The notes under the pieces are model-generated. The model did not search any database and was not told where the DNA came from. It was given only the letters and a program-made list of their open reading frames with translations. DNA of 64,000 nt from Salisapilia sapeloensis (lineage: Eukaryota; Oomycota; Peronosporomycetes; Peronosporales; Salisapiliaceae), in the NCBI GenBank assembly GCA_023334545.1, contig JAADVB010000031.1, forward strand, positions 44,529 through 108,528. The letters run 5' to 3'. Below, in pieces: positions 46,496 through 55,600 of this stretch. Numbering within the stretch: position 1 is the first letter of the stretch; every line of letters starts with the position of its first letter. The position numbers were made by a program, and so were the translations under genes.

Positions 46496-47188
46496 ATGTC
46501 GGACGAGGAAAAGGACCAAAAGATTCATGCTGGGTACCATGGATGGTGGTCAACTGTTGCAAAGACGACACAGGTATGCATGGCTTTGAGAGATGTAAAA
46601 TTGTGGACGTAGTGATTGACTAATGAATGGATATAGGATTTCACACCTGCTCGTATCGATTCGTCGGAAGTGAAGGAGGCACCGACTTCGGTTGGAAAAT
46701 CGGCATGGAATTCTGCTGGAACGTGGGAAGAACGAGATAAGTCGCAATGGGCATGCGATCAATTGAAGCAGCACATCATGAACTCGTTCCGGATTGAAGA
46801 CTCGGCTCGGAAGGTATCCATTGCAGCGACTTCGATCGTCCGTTGCGAAGGTGATGCCAAGGTAGTTTTTATCTTTACAGATGTATGCACTGGAGCACTA
46901 AGCTCTCGTATATAGGTTGTGTTCAGCAGAGGTAAGAAGCGATGTGGATACGACATTGCGCTCAAGTTCGCTTGGACATCCACGAGAGTCGATGACGATG
47001 CAGATCAAGTTTCAGGAAACGTAGAGATTCGAGACTTTGACGACATGACTGGTGAAGACTACGAAGTGGACATTACGACAGATGGAAATGGACCACATGG
47101 AAAGGATGCGACGAAGGCTATCTTGAGTTGGGAGAACGAGCTACGTCAGCTTTTCGCAACGTGGAGGAGCGAATTGCTCGAGCAATAA
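46496..47188 (+). CDS. AHA1 N-domain Hsp90 co-chaperone (Hch1-like)
   Basis: Three exons, 46496-46573, 46637-46861 and 46916-47188, give 191 residues. The protein begins MSDEEKDQKIHAGYHGWWST and then carries the AHA1-N fold: NSAGTWEERDKSQWACDQLK, VSIAATSIVRCEGDAKVVF, RGKKRCGYDIALKFAWTS and VSGNVEIRDFDDM. Aha1 activates the Hsp90 ATPase through this domain. The usual C-terminal AHSA1/START-like half is absent, so the architecture is that of yeast Hch1 rather than full Aha1. It lies 202 bp from the divergent NELF-C/D-like gene and probably shares its promoter region. Confidence 0.87.
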
Positions 47189-47361
47189 CATTAGACATGG
47201 ATTTGATCATACTTCTTGAACGGCAATAACCTGATTCTGTACCACTTCTCGCTAGCGTAGATGCTTACGTAGACTTAAATAGAATCACTTGTCGATCGAT
47301 TCCCATTCGTTTGATCTGCTTTCCATCTTGGGCAGTATAACTGCCATGCTTCTTGAGATTG

Positions 47362-48284
47362 ATGTTGAAACCGATTTTAAAGTGTCGGATGACGTGGTCA
47401 AGTGTCTTGATCACGCTCATCTGCCTTGCTCGTGTGGCGAGTGGCAGTGGTATTGGAGCATCGAATGTGCATGTCTAGTCACCAATCCTGACAAGCTATC
47501 GTATTCATACATGTGTGTATAGAGGTCAGAAGTCTGTTCGACGACGGAAAAGGAGCTTCAAGCACTCTTGATAGATGATACGCAGCTGCATGAAGGTATT
47601 GAAGGCAACCAGGTTGCCGAAACCGAGTGCAAGTACATTCTTGAAACTGGTATCCTTCGACATCGTACGGATGAGGAGCAGGCAGCGTTGTGTGATCTCG
47701 ATTGCTTTGCCACACTTGCTACAAAGTATAAGACTCTGCTAGATAATGACTGCTACGTGGGTGAAGATGAGGATGCTAGGGCCAGTGCTAGTCTCCAAGC
47801 TGCATCCTTCCAAATCGCTTGTCAAACGACTATCGAAGGCAAATACTGCAGTAAGCACATGCTTGTGCATAGGCGGCAAGTAGATACGTCCTGACGCTGA
47901 TACTAGTTCAGAAACTTGCGAATCTAGTGCTTTCTGCAGGTGATACGATCGACCTTTGTAGTGATGTTGTGAGTGGACTGGGATGTTGCTTTCAAAGCTA
48001 TCGACAGTACATGATGTATGGGACGGAAGCTAGCAAGGAGGAGATGAACAAGGCACAGCAGCTATGCATCGAAGATGGCGTGGATGACATACAGGACGTG
48101 TGTCCATGTGGAGAAGGGAACATGTTCAACATCCATGCAACAAAAGACTCCAAGATCTGTTCGGGTATGTTTCCAATGTGCATTTGGTTTACGATTCTAA
48201 CGAGTGGACGTAGCATCAGTAGCACAGAGCCTATCGCTTGCAGTAACCACTCTCGTAACTCTCGCTTCTCTCCTCCTGTTCTAA
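47362..48284 (+). CDS. Secreted Cys-rich protein with GPI-type C-terminal signal
   Basis: Not a family I recognise. Exons 47362-47472, 47523-47850, 47907-48164 and 48214-48284, all in phase, give 255 residues. The N-terminus is a signal peptide (TWSSVLITLICLARVASGSG; Met at 47362 or, more typically, 47389). The mature part has many Cys in pairs and singles (AETECKY, ALCDLDCF, FQIACQ, DLCSDVVSGLGCCF, VCPCGEG, KICS) and is acidic and helical. The end (LSLAVTTLVTLASLLLF) is a hydrophobic stretch without a basic tail, after a small-residue site (CSAS), as in GPI-anchor signals. I infer a cell-surface protein of the wall or apoplast. It is not elicitin-like in Cys number. It converges on the DCN1 gene with 37 bp between stops. 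Confidence 0.78.
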
Positions 48285-48321
48285 CGAAACAAATTGGAAA
48301 CTCAAGTGACTCAATATTACT

Positions 48322-49326
48322 TTAACTGTCGATCATCATGTCGTTCGTCCCTTCCTTTTCGTCACGCATGACCTCGTCTAGACCACGTCGACTTATTTCG
48401 TTCTTCATGTAATCCACAAACTCATCCAGAATGACAGGCCATGCCCCATTCTCATCAAAGTTACTCAAATCGTGATGAATCTGGTGTCCAAACTGAAGTA
48501 CTTGAAGCCAAACGTCTTTCGAGACGGCATTGCGCTGGTTCTCACGCACGAATTGGAGCCAATGATGCAACCAGAAGAAGTGTCCTGGTAGCAAGATTCG
48601 CCATAGTTCTAATGCCGATTCGAGCGACAAACTCTTTTGGGTTGGATCTTTACTATAATTAAAAGTGTACGCATAAACTTGTGCAAAGTCTTGGAGAGAA
48701 AATAGTTTGGAGCGTAGCATGGGGAGCTGCTGCTTGATCTGGTCGGTAGTGACGCAGTCTAGTACTTCCATCCCATGATGGAACTCTTTTCGGGTGTAGA
48801 TACACGCTGTTTCTGCTTGCATCGCCCAGCTAATAACAAGCACGACAGGGTCCTCTGGTGTGATCCCGAGCTCTTCACAAAAAGCGACAATACCGTCGTC
48901 AGTCATTTCATCTGGGCTATCTGGATCCTGGAAGCGATTGAACGTAGCATCAATTTCCTTGGACGTCGCTTTCTTCTGGACTCGCTGTTTCTTCGTGCCA
49001 AACGTATTGGATAGCTACGATGCATTTCCGTCATACACACCCTACATTCGTCTCGCTAACTAAAATACCTCTGTAGAAGCACTTCGTTTCGTTCGAATCT
49101 TGCTATGATCCTGCCTTTCATGCGCTGTTCGCTGCTGAATGCGTTCCACCAGCTCCGACTTGCGTCCTGTGCTACGAATTCCTACATGCACTTGACTAAG
49201 TATCGTAGCTCAATTGCATAGAGCCATGTCTAGCAAATATGATGTACTACCTAATCGCTTGCACATCTCAGACAGTTCCTTCACACGTAGACTCGTGAGA
49301 TCCATCTCGGATGTGAGCTTTTCCAT
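48322..49326 (-). CDS. SAP-domain DCN1-like protein (cullin neddylation)
   Basis: Exons 49326-49251, 49181-49069 and 49014-48322 on minus give 293 residues. The first two exons build a SAP DNA-binding motif: TSLRVKELSEMCKRL, then GIRSTGRKSELVERIQQR. A basic linker (KIRTKRS, KKQRVQKK) follows, then the PONY/DCUN1D domain: IDATFNRFQDPDSPDEMTDD, GIVAFCEELGITPEDPVVLV and LDCVTTDQIKQQLPML. It continues with YNYSK-like FNYSKDPTQKSLSLESALEL, then LPGHFFWLHHWLQF and VSKDVWLQVLQFGHQ. DCN1 proteins are co-E3s that help load NEDD8 on cullins, and the final acidic Trp/Asp pocket region is present. The usual N-terminal UBA is replaced by SAP. Its stop is 37 bp from the convergent GPI-type gene. Confidence 0.92.
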
Positions 49327-49481
49327 TCCTAATAGCTAGCTGTCTTGTTTGACATATCGTCTCCTCGTCTCTCTCCGCCGGCTGTTCTCTGACGCCACGG
49401 CAGGCGATTCGAGCGACTCGTAACTTGGCATCCACATTTTCCATCCTTCTACACGACTTGAAAGCTTCTTCTTGTTGCAAT

Positions 49482-50288
49482 ATGACAAGGAATAATGGAG
49501 CGCAGCGATTCTTGCTTAAAAGAAGACGGAAACGATGTATGGAGGATGTGGCACTCCAGAATACGATGCGACAGAGCTCGTATAACTACTTCGAGCAGTG
49601 CGTTGATACGAATGCACGAGCGTTTAAGCGCCAGCGAACGCTTGCGGAGCAATTGGATGCATTGTGTTTAAAGCAGCCCACGTATAGTAATGAGTCGATG
49701 TGTGGGACGCAGGAAGTGGACATGGAACGAGAGAAGAAGACGCGAGACTTGACGACGACAGACATGGGTGCTGTCGTCATGAGTGCTCCAAGTGACAGAG
49801 CTTCGCAGAATTTAATGAACTTTTTAGTCGATGGAAGAGGAAATGTCCTCTATCCGATGGACAAGTTGCTACGAGAATGTGCTGCAGCCTTGCATCAGAG
49901 CGTGGATGGGATGGCGTTGGACGAAGTCGAAGGAACGGAGGTTGTTGCGTACAGACCTCCAGAGACGCCAGCTCCACACCGGTCATACTTATCTTTTACG
50001 CCGGACGAGCTAGAGGCGTTTGCTGGTCAAGAGAGACTAGTCCGGTTCTTGCATCGACAAGGTCGAGCGACAGCACGAGAGGGATACGAGCCTCGTTTTA
50101 TTCCTATCCAAGACCAAGACGAAGGCGAAGACCTGCGTCGGACACCACTGGAGCAACGGCTGGAAGCAGAGGCCATGCAGAGCAGTGACGAGGAAGACGA
50201 TATGCCTATGAAAAAGGTCCAGCCACATGGCTCTGGTGTGATCACCCATCAGGAATGGTTCCTCGAAGACACGGACGATTCGCTTTAA
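49482..50288 (+). CDS. Hypothetical protein, basic N-terminus, acidic C-terminus
   Basis: Not recognised. Single exon, 268 residues from ATG 49482; the frame is open a little upstream without an ATG. The N-terminus is very basic (LLKRRRKR, then RAFKRQRTLAEQLDALCLK), which suggests nuclear location. The middle is plain, with SQNLMNFLVDGRGNVLYPMD near residues 110-130. The C-terminal third is acidic (AMQSSDEEDDMP) and ends WFLEDTDDSL. Codon use matches neighbouring genes, so it is likely real. It starts 155 bp from the divergent DCN1 gene. Its stop is 131 bp from the GH5 stop on the other strand. Confidence 0.7.
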   Translation: MTRNNGAQRFLLKRRRKRCMEDVALQNTMRQSSYNYFEQCVDTNARAFKRQRTLAEQLDALCLKQPTYSNESMCGTQEVDMEREKKTRDLTTTDMGAVVMSAPSDRASQNLMNFLVDGRGNVLYPMDKLLRECAAALHQSVDGMALDEVEGTEVVAYRPPETPAPHRSYLSFTPDELEAFAGQERLVRFLHRQGRATAREGYEPRFIPIQDQDEGEDLRRTPLEQRLEAEAMQSSDEEDDMPMKKVQPHGSGVITHQEWFLEDTDDSL

Positions 50289-50419
50289 CATTTTTAATCA
50301 TCTATGAAGTTTACAATCCAAGTGCATTGGATGTCTATCTGTAGAAATGTTCGTTTATACGAGTTATGCATATCGTGATTCGGACGTTCTTAAACTTGTC
50401 AAAATGTATTTCGCCTTCG

Positions 50420-52462
50420 TTACTTGTAGTAGACACGAAGAGCTGCCGTGAGCATGAGCAGTCCAGTCGTGATGACGACACCCGATCGGCCTCGCTTGGC
50501 CTTGACATTCGCCTTGACAAGAGGATCCTTCGTCTCGATCAAGAGTTCGTGGTGCATGACTTTCGGATCGTGGCGGTAGCAGAGGATCTCGTAGCCATCA
50601 TTTTTTTGCACTTCGAGGCTTCCGTCCGAAATATGGACCGTGTAGCCTTCGCGATAGTGGACATGAGGCACAAACACTTCCGTGGCTCCTTCCATGGTAG
50701 TTTCCGTCATTTCCGTCGTGTCGAATTTCAGTTCATACGTCTTAAGGTCCTTGGAGAATCGAGACTCACGAGGTAGTCCCGCCACCTTTTGTGGACAAGG
50801 TCTCGCGAATGCGTACAAAGCTCTCGCTGATCCGTCTCGATCGTTCGAGAACTGCTTTTGCTGGTCTGGACTAACGAGACTCAAGTCCTCCAGGTTCCAT
50901 AAATCACCATATCCGTTCTTGTTGTCGGTCGCGTAGCACCATAGCGTGTAGTTTGCCATGTTCGCTTCCAGACAAGAGATCGTACGGTCCAGTGCTTCCT
51001 CTTGTTCCGAAAAGTCTCCAGTCTTGAAGGCGTAGCCATTGGACAGATTGTACGGGATGCCAACTTCACCCACGAGGGATGGAGCGTTGTGCATCTTGTC
51101 TTTGCCGAAGGATAAGACATGCTTAATCTGCCCTTCATGGAGCTTGCGCACAGCATCACGGCCGTACACAATACTTGATGTGCCCAAGTCGAAAGTGAAG
51201 CTTGGCATGTACTTGCATAGAAGAAGCGTGACGCCGTCGTACCAGTGCATGGCGTTGACAGCATTTGGTACAACTTGCGGATCAATGTCCGGAAACGGCA
51301 TGCCACCCAACTCGATTGGTGGCATTTCCGCAAAGAGCATGGCGTTGGGTAGCACTGATTGAATTTGCTTGGCATAACGAGCCGCGAATGGAACGTAGCA
51401 CTCGGTACCAAAGTCACAGTGAGCGAAGTAGTCCTTTCGGATCGCTTCAGGTGCTCCATCAGCACCGATACGCCAGACACCAGCATCTTTCCAGATACAG
51501 TTCTTGCCATTTTGCCACGCTCGAGTATTTCCAGGCTGCACGCTTTCGATGGCATCAGGACGACCAAGGAGGAAAGTTTTCATACCTCCTTCCCATCGCT
51601 CAACGTTACGAGGATAGCCTTCTCCGAGGCACATGCCATCGAAAGGGGTCGGATTGAGCCCCTTGCGAAGGGCTACGGCGCCAAAGCCTTCGGTAATGTC
51701 CTTGACACCGATATAGCCTGGGCATGGCTCGTTCATGGACCCGAATCCAGCTACATTCGGAAGATTCGTTAGACTCTTGGCGAGAGCAACCATAGCGTTT
51801 ATATAATGCGATTGGAGGTATTCCTGCACTTGTACACCATGGATGAAGCAGTTCGGAGCAAACTTGGAGCCAGCCCAAAACAGCGTAAACATGGTGGCAC
51901 AGGCCAACTTGTGAACATTGGTCGGCCAGATCATCTTCGGGTAGTCGGAAGCTTTCCCTCCGTACGTTTCAATGCAGATCGCAGCCTTGGTCTTTTCAAA
52001 GTTACGCGGTTCAAAGCCGACGCTTTCGAGAGTCCACATCGGAGCTCCATCACCTCCAGTCCAGCGACTCCAGACATCTTGGTGCGGATCCACGTAGATC
52101 TGCATACCGTACTCGTCCGCCTTCTTGATCAAGTCACGAATGTACTGGATGTAGGCGTAGTCATAGATTCCAGGACCTTCATGTTCGATAGCTTCCCACG
52201 TAATGATGAGACGAAGGAACGTAAGGCCCCATCGCTGGAGCTGAGCAAAGTGGACATCCGCATCTTCTAGCGGAAATGGTCTGTTTACGAACGAGACGGT
52301 CTTGGCAGCATCGAAAAAGTCCCTCGCATCCAGATCATCCGTGTGACCATATCCATATGGTAACTTGGACGATCCTCCAAGGTTCACACCTCGTAAGAAC
52401 TGCACTCGACCTTGTTGGTCGACAAAGTGCCCATCACGCATAAAGAGTTTCCCAGCAGACAT
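50420..52462 (-). CDS. GH5 glucosylceramidase-like hydrolase with C-terminal helix
   Basis: Glycoside hydrolase family 5 enzyme, closest in pattern to the fungal endoglycoceramidase-related glucocerebrosidase and sterylglucosidase group (EGCrP type). Single exon, 680 residues. The TIM barrel starts with FLRGVNLGGSSKLPYG, then FLRLIITWEAIEHEGPG and YVDPHQDVWSRW. The acid/base Glu is in GFGSMNEP (residue 245) and the nucleophile in LVGEVGIPY (residue 466). NYTLWCYATDNKNGYGDLWN is also present. A beta-rich C-terminal part follows (FVPHVHYREGYTVHISDG). The last 20 residues (SGVVITTGLLMLTAALRVYY) form a hydrophobic tail after a basic stretch. There is no signal peptide. I infer a membrane-tethered enzyme facing the cytosol that cleaves glucosylceramide or steryl glucoside. 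Confidence 0.92.
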   Translation of the reverse strand: MSAGKLFMRDGHFVDQQGRVQFLRGVNLGGSSKLPYGYGHTDDLDARDFFDAAKTVSFVNRPFPLEDADVHFAQLQRWGLTFLRLIITWEAIEHEGPGIYDYAYIQYIRDLIKKADEYGMQIYVDPHQDVWSRWTGGDGAPMWTLESVGFEPRNFEKTKAAICIETYGGKASDYPKMIWPTNVHKLACATMFTLFWAGSKFAPNCFIHGVQVQEYLQSHYINAMVALAKSLTNLPNVAGFGSMNEPCPGYIGVKDITEGFGAVALRKGLNPTPFDGMCLGEGYPRNVERWEGGMKTFLLGRPDAIESVQPGNTRAWQNGKNCIWKDAGVWRIGADGAPEAIRKDYFAHCDFGTECYVPFAARYAKQIQSVLPNAMLFAEMPPIELGGMPFPDIDPQVVPNAVNAMHWYDGVTLLLCKYMPSFTFDLGTSSIVYGRDAVRKLHEGQIKHVLSFGKDKMHNAPSLVGEVGIPYNLSNGYAFKTGDFSEQEEALDRTISCLEANMANYTLWCYATDNKNGYGDLWNLEDLSLVSPDQQKQFSNDRDGSARALYAFARPCPQKVAGLPRESRFSKDLKTYELKFDTTEMTETTMEGATEVFVPHVHYREGYTVHISDGSLEVQKNDGYEILCYRHDPKVMHHELLIETKDPLVKANVKAKRGRSGVVITTGLLMLTAALRVYYK

Positions 52463-52644
52463 GATGTCAAGAGATCAAATTAAAATGTGGCGTAGAGCAA
52501 AATGATCGACAGGATGTAGCCACCATGTGATGAGACTTGCCCTTTTCAACCAATCACAACCATATACAATTCTAACTTCAACATGTATCCAAAGATGACT
52601 GAAAACACGCCAAAGTCGCTTAATTACTGCAAGTGTTTCGAGTA

Positions 52645-55600
52645 CTATTCTGCCGACGGTTGCTCTGCTTGCTCCTGTCCTGGCTTGGGCTTAAACACAG
52701 CGAATTGAGGGCGAGGCGGCTTTCGACCAGGTGCGCCACGCCCAGCAGGCCCACGGCCGCCACGCTGCATACCAGGTCGAGGTGGAGGTGCCATCATGGC
52801 AGCGACGGGATCCTTGCTCATAGTCGGTTTGCGTGCAGGTGGAGGCGCCATGAGAGAAGCTACAGGGTCCTTACTAGTGTCTCCACTCATGGATCCTGGA
52901 GCAGAGTGCGACGTGTCCTGAGGTGGAGGCGCCGGGCCCTTTGGCGGAGCACTTGGCATCGATGGTTCCGCAGATGCCTCCGGCTCTCCTGGAAAGACCC
53001 AGCGCTGGTTGGTCTCGTCATAGTACGCCTCCATGTGCTCACCAAGCTTGGCGACCTTGGCATCTGGGTTCATCTTGTTCGCAATGTAGGAAGACAGACC
53101 CGACAGCCAGCCGCTGGACGCGCCCTTTGAGCCACTTGGCGGTGGCGTCTTCGACCGTGGCTTTGTCTTGTCGTCCTTCTTCATGTGCGGACTCGCTACG
53201 CCTCTGTCACTAGCTGGACCGGACGGAGGGCGCACGTGTGGTGGTAAGAGCGGCTTTCCAGCATTCGACTGACGACCTTCCGTGCTATGGGCAGGAGACA
53301 TTGGCGCTAGAGTAGGCGCCGATTGGGATGTTGGAGGCTGCATAGGCGAACCAGCAGCTTCAGGCTGCTGACGTTGAGCAGGAGATTGCGGCTGCTGGAA
53401 CTGAGGAGGCTGCTGAGGAGGTTGCTGGAACTGAGCAGGAGACTGCGGCGGCTGTGCAGCCTGTTGAGCTGGTCGCTGGAATTGAGCAGGGGACTGCGGA
53501 GGTTGTTGGAACTGAGCTGCGTTCGTGTCATCGCTTGGGTAAGAAGGTTGACTATCCTGCGGTGCGTTGACGTCTGCTTGGTGTTGGAAGGACTGAGTTG
53601 CAAACGAGTCTTCTGGCATGTGAGCTCCAGTCGCAAATGGATCGTTGCCATCAGCTTGAGGCACTTGACTATCATACGCCTGTTGCTGCTCGAAGCCTTG
53701 CTGACCGAACTGCTGCGCCTGGTCAAATCCTTCCGGACCATAGCTTTGCTGCCCAACTTGGCTTCCATCAAAGCTTTCCTGACCAAGGTACTGGGACTGA
53801 TCCAAGCTTTGCTGATCAAGCTGTTGCGATTGATCCAAGCCTTGCTGACCAAATTGTTGAGACTGGTCGAAGTCATGTTGCTCGAACTGTTGCGACGGAT
53901 CATGTTGCTCATTCCCTGACGCACCTTGATGATCGTACTGCTGTTCGAACTGTTGCGACTGATTGAAGACTTGCTGTTCATGGCCTGGAATACCTTGCTG
54001 ATCAAAAGCTTGCTCCTGGCCTTGCTGTTCAAAGCTTTGCTGACTCATGTGCATTTGGTCCGAGACTTGGTATTCCAGAGACTGTTGCGAAGGATCAAAC
54101 TGCTGCTCCGTCTCTTGACCTACTTGCTGCGGATCAAACGGCTGCTGTTGTTCAAAGCCTTGCTGCCCATTGTACATGTGCTGCTCAGATCCTTGGTATT
54201 GATACTGCTGCTCTTGGAACTCTCCATACGGCGCATAGTTCGGATCATACTGCTCTGGATAACCAGGTGGATACTGACTCTGCATCTCTTGTTCGGCATA
54301 TTGCGAAGGATCAAACTGTTGCTCTCCATCAGGTAGCATCGCTCCACCCACATACGCTTGGGCTTGCTCTGGCATAGACGGAGGTTGCGGTCGAGCGAAC
54401 TGTGTTCCTGCAGTAGCTTTTGGCGCACCTTGGAAGAGACTACCTCCACCTTTGCGTCCACTTGGAGCATTTCCTTCATTCCCTTCGACCACACGATTGA
54501 CAAACTTGCCCATAATACTCAAAGCACTTCCAAAGCCCCATTTGCCTTGCTTCCCACTTGACGTCGCGACACTTTCAATACGTGCATCACCCAAGTACTG
54601 TCGCAATCGATCATCCAATACTGTCAATTGCATCTGAAGACCATCAAGATACGGCGACGATCCTTGTTTCATATTCACCGTTGCGTTGCGTAGTACCGAC
54701 AGCATCGATTGGACGTATCGAAAGGACATCTCGAGCTTCCCGTGATCGGCTAGTACCATAGCATGGATCAGTTTAAACGCTTGGAACGGAATCATACGAC
54801 TCGAGTCGCCCTTGAGCTTCGTCTGGATCCATTCATACACTTCCGTGCGTTGGACGGCCGGTGCAGAGACATATAAGCGTGCTAGTGCAGGCGTGTAGTG
54901 GTCAGCACCTAAGAGAGCAATCTTACTTTGCGGCGAAGGAGCTTCTACAGGTACACCGGCAAGCAAGTAGCACGTGTGTGCCGCGACAATGTTGTTCGTT
55001 TCTCGCCACAGGCGATCTCCGAGCTCTGTTAGTACGCGAGAAGTGTCTGCCGTGCGGTTCGCTAGGATCATCTGTGCGTGTGCGACCCAAGACGATAGGA
55101 TCGGTGAAGGTGCGTGAGGTGCATTAGCTGTCGGCATGAGTTTCTGCGGCTCTTGCACGCTCTTCTCTTGCTGGTCTGCAAAGCACATGTACAACGCTCG
55201 ACACGGATCTCCAGCAGCATAGTGCGTGCTTAGATAGGCTTGTAGCACTCGCTTATACTCTTCTCTACCGGTAAAAGACGCCAAGAGCATGGCTTCCGGC
55301 CACATATTCGCATGCACAGCCGTATCGACAGCAGTCTTCCGGTCGCCTACCATGAGCAAGTCACGCAGTTTGTCAGCGTTGGCAGATGCAGTGCTTGGCT
55401 GCACGGGCTTGGGCGTCGGGTAGTTTGTCTGTTGATTACGACGTCGACGCTGATCGCTCTCCTTGAGCATCGATAGCACTTGGACTTCTGGGCTCTTCGG
55501 GTCATTCGGATCGGTCGATGGGTCTGACCGAAGACGTCCGTTGCAGCGCATCATGACCTTGAGGACACCCAAAAGCAGACGTTCGTCTTCACTCGGGACG

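Noticed and set aside
53307-54032. 241-codon open frame on minus in another frame of Sec16
   Set aside because: Frame-shifted reading of the Gln-repeat tract; composition (Ser, Asn, Arg, Leu) is what shifted CAG/CAA codons give.
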